Source of the DNA: Planctomycetota bacterium
Lineage (GTDB): Bacteria > Planctomycetota > B15-G4 > JADJEK01
Reading direction: 5' to 3'
DNA: 5,026 nucleotides
Assembly (NCBI GenBank): GCA_016795255.1
Contig: JAEUIB010000700.1
Span: 1-5,026, forward strand
The position numbers were made by a program, and so were the translations under genes. Positions 1 to 5,026 of the stretch are shown piece after piece (position 1 is the stretch's first letter; each line of letters opens with the position of its first letter). The notes under the pieces were generated by a model. That model worked only from the letters and a program-made list of their open reading frames with translations. It had not been told where the DNA came from and ran no database searches.

Positions 1-1634
1 CGTACGACACGATCTACAACGGCAATCGCGAGGCGTTCGTGGCCGGCTTCTCGCCGGATTGCGCGAGCCTCGAGTTCGCGACGTTCCTCGGCGGTGGCGC
101 GAACGACGAGGCGCTCGCGATCGCGATCGGTACCAACGGCTTGACGATCGCCGGCCGCACGGCGTCGAGCGACTTCCCCACGACGCCGGGTGCGTTCGCG
201 ACGATCGCCGCCGGTGGCGACGATGCATTCGTCGCGCGCTTGTCGACCGCGGGCGACGCGTTGCTCGCCGCGACGTTGCTCGGCGGCGGCGGCGAGGACG
301 TGCCGTACGGCCTCGCACTCGACGAAACCGGCGCGACGTGGCTCACGGGCGCCACGGCTTCGAGCGATTTCCCGACCACGCCCGGCGTGATCTCGACGTC
401 GCTGCGCGGCGGGTACGACGCGTTCGCGACGCGACTCGACGCGAGTCTCGCGAGCTTGGTGTTCTCGACGTTCCTCGGCGGCTTCGGCAACGAGCGCGCG
501 ACCGACGTCCAGGTGCGCACGATCGGCCCTGGCAACATCGCCGGTTTCGTCAGCGGTTCGACGACGTCGAGCGACTTCCCCGCGACACCGGGTGCGTTCG
601 ACCCGAGCTACGACGGCGGCACCGACGGCTTCCTGCTGCGCATCACGGCGTTCGGTACGGCGCTGCCCTACGCGACGTATTTCGGCGGTGCGACGTTCGA
701 CGTCGCGACCGCGGTCGCGGTCGACGGCGCCGGCGAAGCGACGCTCGTCGGAGAGACGTGGTCCACGACGTTCCCCGCCACGGTCGGCTCCGCGCAGACG
801 ACATACGGCGGCGGCTTCGGCGACGGCTTCGTGCTGCGGCTCGGTGCGACCGGCACGAGTCTCGATTTCGCGACGTACCTCGGCGGCCCCGGCGACGACG
901 CGGCGACCGCGGTCGCGCTCGACTACGCAGGATCTGCGCACGTCGGCGGCATCGCGGGCGACGGTGCGCCGCTGCCGGGCTCGTTCCACGGCGGCGACTC
1001 GGACGCGATGTTCGCGCGCTTGTCGGCGCTCGGCGACGCGATCGTCGACGGCGCGTTCGTCGGCGGCTCGAACGCGGATGCCGCGGGCGCGCTCGCGATC
1101 GATTGCGTCGGTCGCACGTTGATCGCGGGTTCGTGCTTCAGCGGCGACGTCGGCGCGATCGGCAGCGGCGCGGACCTCGCGTTCAATGGCCTCGTCGACG
1201 GCTTCGTCGTCGGCTTCGCGAAAGCGACGATCACCTGCGGCGGCTCACCGTCCGCGACGAACTATGGCGCAGGCAAGCCCGGCACGTTCGGCGTTCCGAC
1301 GCTGACGGCGCTGGTGCCGCCGACCGTGCCGACTCCCGCGTTCACGATGCGCTTGGCGAACGGCTTGCCGGGCGCGCTGCCCGCGCTGTTCCTCGGCTTC
1401 ACGCCGTTGTCGATCCCGTTCGACGGCGGCACGCTGCTCGCGAATCCCGTGTTCGTGTTGCCGCTCGTGCCGTACCCGGGTTCGGGCCAGATCGACCTGA
1501 CCTTCCCGTTCTGCGACGTCGCGGCGTACTGCGGCGCGACCGCGTACCTGCAGGCGATGTTCGTCGATCCGGGCGCCGCGGGCTTCTACATGACCGCGCA
1601 GACCGCGGGCCTGACGATCACGCTCGGCTCCTGA
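1..1634 (+). CDS. SBBP-repeat beta-propeller exported protein, 5'-truncated by the window
   Basis: The reading frame is open from position 3 to a TGA at 1632-1634. The GTG at 39 is an internal Val, not the start, because the frame upstream of it (YDTIYNGNREAFVAGF) is already the end of a repeat unit. The visible 543 codons hold six full repeats of about 61-69 residues, each opening with an (F/Y)xTxLGG-type strand. The first three then carry SSDFPTTPGAF-like loops and DGF/DAF strands, which is the SBBP (seven-bladed beta-propeller) repeat pattern. A Gly/Pro-rich terminal domain follows from about position 1239. Proteins of this type are usually secreted or surface-attached; the signal peptide would be outside the window. 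No enzymatic motif is visible and the function is unknown: adhesion, carbohydrate binding or a structural role are possible. The gene is convergent with the reductase gene on the right, with 30 bp between stops. Repeat family: high confidence; role: unassigned. Confidence 0.93.
   Translation, partial: YDTIYNGNREAFVAGFSPDCASLEFATFLGGGANDEALAIAIGTNGLTIAGRTASSDFPTTPGAFATIAAGGDDAFVARLSTAGDALLAATLLGGGGEDVPYGLALDETGATWLTGATASSDFPTTPGVISTSLRGGYDAFATRLDASLASLVFSTFLGGFGNERATDVQVRTIGPGNIAGFVSGSTTSSDFPATPGAFDPSYDGGTDGFLLRITAFGTALPYATYFGGATFDVATAVAVDGAGEATLVGETWSTTFPATVGSAQTTYGGGFGDGFVLRLGATGTSLDFATYLGGPGDDAATAVALDYAGSAHVGGIAGDGAPLPGSFHGGDSDAMFARLSALGDAIVDGAFVGGSNADAAGALAIDCVGRTLIAGSCFSGDVGAIGSGADLAFNGLVDGFVVGFAKATITCGGSPSATNYGAGKPGTFGVPTLTALVPPTVPTPAFTMRLANGLPGALPALFLGFTPLSIPFDGGTLLANPVFVLPLVPYPGSGQIDLTFPFCDVAAYCGATAYLQAMFVDPGAAGFYMTAQTAGLTITLGS
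75..1238 (+). repeat. Six SBBP propeller repeats within the exported protein
   Basis: Repeat units begin at about 75 (FATFLGG), 267 (AATLLGG), 462 (FSTFLGG), 669 (YATYFGG), 867 (FATYLGG) and 1050 (GAFVGG), with lengths of 64, 65, 69, 66, 61 and about 63 residues. Positions 1-74 encode the end of a preceding unit. Units 1-3 keep the SSDFP-(T/A)TPG loop. Unit 4 has a variant (STTFPATVG), and units 5 and 6 lack a recognisable DFP loop while keeping the opening LGG/VGG turn and the ALAID-like strand. With the upstream partial unit, seven blades are at least partly represented, which would suit one closed seven-bladed propeller, but more units may lie upstream. Confidence 0.9.
1239..1631 (+). other. 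C-terminal Gly/Pro-rich domain of the propeller protein
   Basis: About 131 residues follow the last blade. They start GGSPSATNYGAGKPGTFGVP and end in LTITLGS immediately before the stop. The segment alternates hydrophobic and small residues like a beta-sandwich. It includes an FxMRLANGLPGALPALFLGF stretch, a central DGGTLLANP turn, a pair FCDVAAYCG with two Cys six residues apart, and a YLQAMFVDPGA stretch. From recall, this matches a C-terminal module found on many otherwise unrelated exported proteins in some planctomycete genomes. Its reuse suggests a sorting, anchoring or carbohydrate-contact role, but I cannot confirm the family without a profile search. Confidence 0.6.
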
Positions 1635-1664
1635 CGTCGGCGAACGTCGGCGTGCGCGCGCTCG
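1635..1664. other. Short convergent intergenic gap, no intrinsic terminator seen
   Basis: Only 30 bp separate the stop of the propeller gene from the stop of the reductase gene on the other strand. The sequence is GC-rich, with a 9-base direct repeat (ACGTCGGCG at 1634-1642 and 1644-1652) and an alternating GC run at about 1653-1660. No stem followed by a T-run is visible on either strand. The two transcripts must end by a Rho-dependent mechanism or read into each other's 3' ends. Confidence 0.6.
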
Positions 1665-2714
1665 TCACTTCTTCACGCGGCACGAACCTCCGTGCTTCGC
1701 GTGGTAGTCCTGGTGGTACTCCTCGGCCGCGAAGAACGTCGGCGCCTTCTCGACCTGCGTGACGATCGGGCGGTCCTCGTACTCGGCGGTCTTGCCGAGC
1801 GTCTCGATGAACTCCTTGGCCTGCGCGAGTTGCGCATCGTCGGCCGCGTAGATCGCCGAGCGGTACTGCGTGCCCCAATCGGGGCCCTGGCGGTTCAACG
1901 TCGTGGCGTCGTGGTTCTTGAAGAACACGTCGAGCAGCTCGGCGTACGTGATGCGCTTCGGATCGAACACGACCTTCACGGTCTCGGCGTGTCCGGTGTC
2001 GCCGGTGCAGACGAGCTTGTAGTTCGGTCGATCGACGGTGCCGCCCATGTAGCCGGACACCGCGTCCATCACTCCCGGGATCTGCTGGAACACGTCCTCG
2101 ACGCCCCAGAAGCAACCGCCGGCGAAGTACGCGACTTGCGGCTGGACGGGGCGAGATGCCTCGGGCACCTCGTCGCCGGACTTGATGAAGCGCAGCGCGG
2201 CTGAATTGAGGCAGTACCGCAGGCCGGTCGGCTCGGGCCCGTCGTCGAACACGTGACCGAGGTGCGAGTCCGAGCGCGCGCAGCGGATCTCGATGCGATG
2301 CATGCCGTACGAGTCGTCCGAGAGTTCGCGAATGTGCGCGGGGTCGAACGGCTGGAAGAACGACGGCCAGCCGGTGCCGGACTCGAACTTCGCCTCGGAC
2401 TTGAACAGCGGCAGGCCACACGTCACGCAGACGTAGGTGCCGAGTTCCTTGTTCTTCAGCAGCCCACCGCAGAACTTCGGTTCGGTGCCGTGGTCTTGCG
2501 TGATGTGGCGCTCTTCGGGCGTCAGCTTCGCGACCAGCGGTTCGAGCTGCGCTTCCGTCAGTGGCGTCACGTCGAAGCCGCTCTTCGAGTACCGCGGCAC
2601 CGACGGATCCGGCTTGAAGTCCTTGGCCGGCGCGGGCTTGTCGTCGCAGGCGCCGTGCGACATCGCGAGACCGAAGAAGGCGAGGAGCTTGCTGAGCATG
2701 AGGATGCGGTTCAT
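1665..2714 (-). CDS. msrBA: Exported bifunctional methionine sulfoxide reductase, MsrB-MsrA fusion
   Basis: The 349-residue protein reduces both diastereomers of methionine sulfoxide in oxidised proteins: MsrB acts on the R form, MsrA on the S form. Residues 1-22 form a signal sequence (MNRILMLSKLLAFFGLAMSH...) and Cys23 may be a lipidated Cys, though the lipobox SHGAC is atypical. MsrB spans about 50-178: HGTEP, CVTCG (Cys96, Cys99), SGTGWPSF with Trp116, HLGHVFDDGP (His151, His154), and catalytic Cys168 in RYCLNS. MsrA spans about 193-345: catalytic Cys201 in GGCFWG, Tyr232, Glu244 in GHAE, Asp279 and Tyr284 in DWGTQYR, and a C-terminal resolving candidate, Cys345. The second MsrB zinc pair is Cys145-Ala-Arg-Ser148, so one ligand is missing. 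Cys82 (FCGG) is a candidate resolving Cys. The frame is open to an ATG at 2843, but the ATG at 2714 is chosen because it has a Shine-Dalgarno site and begins a proper signal peptide; the upstream extension is Arg-rich and unrelated. Thioredoxin-like recycling partners are not in the window. Confidence 0.96.
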   Translation of the reverse strand: MNRILMLSKLLAFFGLAMSHGACDDKPAPAKDFKPDPSVPRYSKSGFDVTPLTEAQLEPLVAKLTPEERHITQDHGTEPKFCGGLLKNKELGTYVCVTCGLPLFKSEAKFESGTGWPSFFQPFDPAHIRELSDDSYGMHRIEIRCARSDSHLGHVFDDGPEPTGLRYCLNSAALRFIKSGDEVPEASRPVQPQVAYFAGGCFWGVEDVFQQIPGVMDAVSGYMGGTVDRPNYKLVCTGDTGHAETVKVVFDPKRITYAELLDVFFKNHDATTLNRQGPDWGTQYRSAIYAADDAQLAQAKEFIETLGKTAEYEDRPIVTQVEKAPTFFAAEEYHQDYHAKHGGSCRVKK

Positions 2715-2724
2715 GGGTTCGGGG

Positions 2725-2730
2725 TCCTTC
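2725..2730 (-). promoter_or_regulatory. Ribosome binding site of the MsrB-MsrA gene
   Basis: On the - strand the sequence reads GAAGGA followed by ten bases and ATG at 2714. This is good complementarity to the 16S rRNA 3' end at a slightly long but acceptable spacing. It supports the start at 2714 over the upstream in-frame ATG at 2843. Confidence 0.7.
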
Positions 2731-2746
2731 GAGAACGCGCGCGGGC

Positions 2747-2761
2747 CCTGTTTAGCACAGG
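2747..2761. promoter_or_regulatory. Perfect inverted repeat CCTGT-N5-ACAGG, possible operator
   Basis: Two 5-base arms, CCTGT at 2747-2751 and ACAGG at 2757-2761, are exact reverse complements around the spacer TTAGC. The site begins 32 bases upstream of the reductase start and overlaps the -10-like patch. That is where a repressor or redox-responsive regulator could act. Arms this short can arise by chance, so this is a candidate only. Confidence 0.3.
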
Positions 2762-2850
2762 TTCGCGCCGACTTGCGCCGTTGGATGCAGCCGGCGACCG
2801 CCCGTTTCGCCGTTCGCGCGAATCGTCGCGCTCTCGCAATCACGGAACCC

Positions 2851-2855
2851 GGAGG
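2851..2855 (+). promoter_or_regulatory. Ribosome binding site of the kinase gene
   Basis: A strong GGAGG lies four bases before the ATG at 2860, a short but usable spacing. A second in-frame ATG at 2893 is preceded by GAGG at 2884-2887 with five bases of spacing. It would give a protein 11 residues shorter, starting MDPARF, which resembles the usual start of this kinase family. The sequence does not fully decide between the two. Confidence 0.6.
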
Positions 2856-2859
2856 CAGG

Positions 2860-5026
2860 ATGACGCCGTCGAGAGTTCGAAACGAGGGCTCGATGGACCC
2901 CGCGCGATTCGCCGCGATCCGTCAGTGGTTCGAACGACTCGCGCCCCTCGATCGAGCGGCGCGCGAGCGCGGTCTCGCCGCGATCGACGACGAGACGCTG
3001 CGTGCAGAAGTCTCGCGCATGCTGGCCGCCGACGCACGCGGCGACGCACCCGTCGACTCCCCCGCGGCCGCTTTCGCCGCCCCGCTCGCGTACGACGCCG
3101 ATCCCCTCGGACCGGGAACACGCATCGGCCGCTACGTCGTCGTTCGCCGCATCGGCGGCGGCGGCATGGGTTCGGTGTTCGAGGCCACGCAGGACGAGCC
3201 CCGTCGCACCGTCGCCTTGAAACTGCTGCGACTCGACGCGATGACGGACGACGCGATCCGCCGCTTCCGCGCCGAGGCCGAACTGCTCGGCCGCCTCGAC
3301 CACCCGTACGTCGCGCGCATCCACGAGGCCGGCACGTTCCTCGCCGCGGACGGAACGCGGATCCCCTACCTCGCGCTCGAGTACGTCCGCGACGCGCGAC
3401 CACTGACCCAAGGACTCGACGCCCGTCGGGCCGACGTCGCGACGCGCCTGCGCGTGCTCGCCGACGTCGCCGACGCGATCCACCACGGACATCTGAAAGG
3501 CGTCGTCCATCGCGACGTGAAGCCCGGCAACGTGCTGCAGGACGGCGACGGCATCCCGCACGTCATCGACTTCGGCATCGGCCGCATCGTCGACGCAGCG
3601 TGCGAGTCCGGTCCGACGACGCGCACCGGGCAGATGCTCGGCACCCCGACCGCGATGAGCCCCGAACAGTTCCGCGGCGACCCGAGAGCGATCGACGCGC
3701 GGACCGACGTCTGGTCGCTCGGCGTGCTCGCGTACGAAGTGCTGTGCGGGCGCGTCCCGTTCGAGAGCGCGGACGCATCGATCACCGCCATCGCTCGCGC
3801 GGTCACCGAGCGTTCGCCGACGCCGCCCTCACGCATCGCGCCCGACGTGCCGAAGGCGCTCGACTGGATCCTCGGCAAGGCGCTCGAGAAGGAACCGGAT
3901 CGTCGCTACGCGTCGGCCGCCGAGTTCGCCGCCGATCTGCGTCGCGTGCTGTCGAACGAGCCGGTCCTCGCGAGCCCGCCGTCGGTCGCGTATCGCACGG
4001 CGTGCTTCGTCCGTCGACATCGCCTCGGCGTCGCCGGCGCTGCGATCGTCGTGCTCAGCCTCGTCGCCGGTGGCGTCGCGGCCTGGCTCGGCAAGACGCG
4101 CGCCGAACGCGAAAGCACCCGGGCCCGCGGCGCGAACCAACTGTTGTTCGACGTCCTGCAATCGGCGAGTGCGATGCCGAAGGGACCGGAGACGCCGATC
4201 GGCGACGTCGTGCGCACCGCGATCTCGCGTGCCGACGCCGCGTTCCGCGACGACGCCGAAGCGCGCGGCTTCGTCCACGTCGCGCTGGGCGCGAGTCAGC
4301 TCGAACTCGGCGAGGCCGAAGCGGCACTCGAGACGCTGCGTGCCGGTCACGACGCGCTGGCAGCGACGCGCGGCCCCGACGACGCCGAGACGATCGGCGC
4401 GGCTGCGTACGTCGTCCACGCATTGCTCGATCTCGGCCGCCTCGACGAGGCCGATTCGCTGCTGCGCTCGACGCTGCCGATCGCCGCGGCGTCGCTCGGC
4501 CCACACCACGCGCACGCATACACGCTGCGACATCACGCGGCATTGCTCGCGCACCATCGCGGTGACGACGACGCGGCGATCGCGGCGTTGCGTGCGCTCG
4601 TGGCGGACGAAGAACGCGCGCCGGGCGAGGGCCGCGGGTTGCGACGCGCGCTGGGCTCACTGGCCGTCCTCGTCCAAGGCCGCGGCGACCTCGCCGAAGC
4701 GACCACGCTGCATGAACGCGTCGTCGCAGCGGCGGAGGCCGAGGACGGACCGACGTCGCTCGAGGCGGACTTCGCGCGGAAGAACCTCGCCAGCGTGCTC
4801 GTCGCACGCGGCGAGTACGCACGCGCCGAACCGCTGCTGCGGACCGCGATCGAGCACGAAAGCGCCGTGTTCGGCCCGCGCCACGAGCAGACGCTCGCGA
4901 CGCAGTGGAACTTGATGCAGTTGCTGCACCAGTCGGCGCGGGCCACCGAAGCCGTCGAACTCGGGGAGCGCGTGCTCGATGGGTACGTCGAGCGTTTCGG
5001 TGCGGATTCGTCGGAAGCGGCGCTGG
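2860..5026 (+). CDS. Membrane Ser/Thr protein kinase with TPR repeats, 3'-truncated by the window
   Basis: The frame is open from ATG 2860 to the window end (722 codons, no stop). Residues about 12-60 form a short helical module (FAAIRQWFERLAPLD...LRAEVSRMLAAD) typical of the N-terminus of planctomycete-type kinases. The PknB-like catalytic domain spans about 92-362: Gly-rich loop GGGGMG (99-104), Lys121 in VALK, probable helix-C Glu139, HRDVKPGN (Asp219, Asn224), Asp237 in DFG, SPEQ (267-270) and DVWSLG (from Asp281). All catalytic residues are present, so it should be active. One membrane helix lies at about 389-411. Beyond it are about six TPR-like helical pairs from 468 to about 717, several ending GPxH as in kinesin-light-chain-type TPRs. 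By the usual topology the kinase domain is cytoplasmic and the TPR part is outside the inner membrane, where it would bind a partner or signal. An oddity is GTPTAMSPEQ, where the usual aromatic before Met is Ala265. The gene is divergent from the reductase; no sigma factor gene of the kind often beside such kinases is present here. Substrate unknown. Confidence 0.95.
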   Translation, partial: MTPSRVRNEGSMDPARFAAIRQWFERLAPLDRAARERGLAAIDDETLRAEVSRMLAADARGDAPVDSPAAAFAAPLAYDADPLGPGTRIGRYVVVRRIGGGGMGSVFEATQDEPRRTVALKLLRLDAMTDDAIRRFRAEAELLGRLDHPYVARIHEAGTFLAADGTRIPYLALEYVRDARPLTQGLDARRADVATRLRVLADVADAIHHGHLKGVVHRDVKPGNVLQDGDGIPHVIDFGIGRIVDAACESGPTTRTGQMLGTPTAMSPEQFRGDPRAIDARTDVWSLGVLAYEVLCGRVPFESADASITAIARAVTERSPTPPSRIAPDVPKALDWILGKALEKEPDRRYASAAEFAADLRRVLSNEPVLASPPSVAYRTACFVRRHRLGVAGAAIVVLSLVAGGVAAWLGKTRAERESTRARGANQLLFDVLQSASAMPKGPETPIGDVVRTAISRADAAFRDDAEARGFVHVALGASQLELGEAEAALETLRAGHDALAATRGPDDAETIGAAAYVVHALLDLGRLDEADSLLRSTLPIAAASLGPHHAHAYTLRHHAALLAHHRGDDDAAIAALRALVADEERAPGEGRGLRRALGSLAVLVQGRGDLAEATTLHERVVAAAEAEDGPTSLEADFARKNLASVLVARGEYARAEPLLRTAIEHESAVFGPRHEQTLATQWNLMQLLHQSARATEAVELGERVLDGYVERFGADSSEAAL

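Larger units (their letters stand above)
2715..2859. promoter_or_regulatory. Divergent control region between reductase and kinase genes
   Basis: The 145 bp lie between two gene starts facing away from each other, so promoters for both should be here. The region is GC-rich apart from a patch around 2750-2759 (GTTTAGCACA). Read on the - strand, that patch gives TGTGCTAAAC, which resembles an extended -10 element and would place the reductase transcript start some 25-30 bases upstream of its ATG. No matching -35 box is clear. For the kinase I see no convincing -10/-35 pair; planctomycete promoters are poorly defined by E. coli consensus. Confidence 0.5.

Noticed and set aside
117..124. GCGATCGC octamer, resembling the cyanobacterial HIP1 element
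   Set aside because: I noticed it only once, inside a coding repeat, and it follows from the Ala-Ile codon pair GCG-ATC being frequent here. It is not evidence of a repeat family or of cyanobacterial origin.
1632..1667. Possible terminator hairpin formed by TGACG (1632-1636) and CGTCA (1663-1667)
   Set aside because: The arms are only five bases with a 26-base loop and no T-run. They arise because both convergent genes end in a TGA followed by CG.
59..1762. A 567-codon open frame on the + strand overlapping the propeller gene
   Set aside because: It is an Arg-rich translation of the SBBP gene in a shifted frame, and its apparent periodicity is inherited from the repeats.
1618..2421. A 267-codon open frame on the - strand within the reductase gene
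   Set aside because: It is a shifted-frame shadow of MsrB-MsrA, with no recognisable motifs and an Arg-rich composition.
2715..2843. N-terminal extension of the reductase to an ATG at 2843 (43 extra residues)
   Set aside because: The extension is basic and would bury the signal peptide. The ATG at 2714 has GAAGGA upstream and starts a proper export signal. The extension would also cover most of the divergent promoter region.
2253..4565. A 770-codon open frame on the + strand, running antisense to the reductase and then through the kinase in another frame
   Set aside because: Its translation is dominated by Arg and low-complexity runs with no domain pattern, while the overlapping frames encode clear MsrB/MsrA and kinase motifs. 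Long spurious frames are expected at this GC content.
1..5026. A previously undescribed multi-gene defence or mobile system
   Set aside because: The three genes face in different directions, belong to known families, and show no nuclease, recombinase, integrase, terminal repeat, tRNA or array signature. Nothing in the sequence links them into one system beyond the shared divergent promoter gap.

Overview
The window comes from a very GC-rich bacterium, most likely a planctomycete (Planctomycetota), probably one of the uncultured or marine lineages. Two things point there. The kinase has a soluble N-terminal module, a Hanks-type kinase domain, one membrane helix and C-terminal TPRs, an architecture strongly expanded in planctomycetes. 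The secreted beta-propeller protein ends in a Gly/Pro-rich C-terminal domain that I associate with large families of exported planctomycete proteins. The assignment rests on protein architecture and recall, not on a search.

There are three protein genes, each apparently its own transcription unit. (1) Positions 1-1634, + strand: the 3' part of a long SBBP-repeat (seven-bladed-propeller-type) exported protein. It shows the tail of one repeat, six further repeats that become less canonical toward the C-terminus, and a terminal domain of about 130 residues. Its start lies upstream of the window. (2) Positions 1665-2714, - strand, convergent with gene 1 across only 30 bp: a complete methionine sulfoxide reductase in the order MsrB-MsrA, with an N-terminal signal sequence that may be a lipoprotein signal. 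The catalytic Cys of both domains is present, but the MsrB half has lost one of the four usual zinc ligands (Cys to Ser). (3) Positions 2860-5026, + strand, divergent from gene 2 across 145 bp: a transmembrane Ser/Thr protein kinase with cytoplasmic catalytic domain and a TPR region on the other side of the membrane helix. It runs off the right end of the window.

The genes do not form an operon, and I see no evidence that they act in one pathway. The one shared element is the 145-bp divergent control region between the reductase and the kinase. It contains a small perfect inverted repeat (CCTGT-N5-ACAGG) in its only AT-richer patch, placed where a promoter or operator for the reductase would sit. 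A plausible reading is envelope maintenance: an exported repeat protein, an exported methionine-repair enzyme and a membrane signalling kinase. I found no RNA genes, mobile elements, CRISPR arrays or integration signatures, and no convincing new multi-gene system. The most interesting points are the altered metal site and cysteine layout of the MsrB domain and the modular secreted propeller protein.
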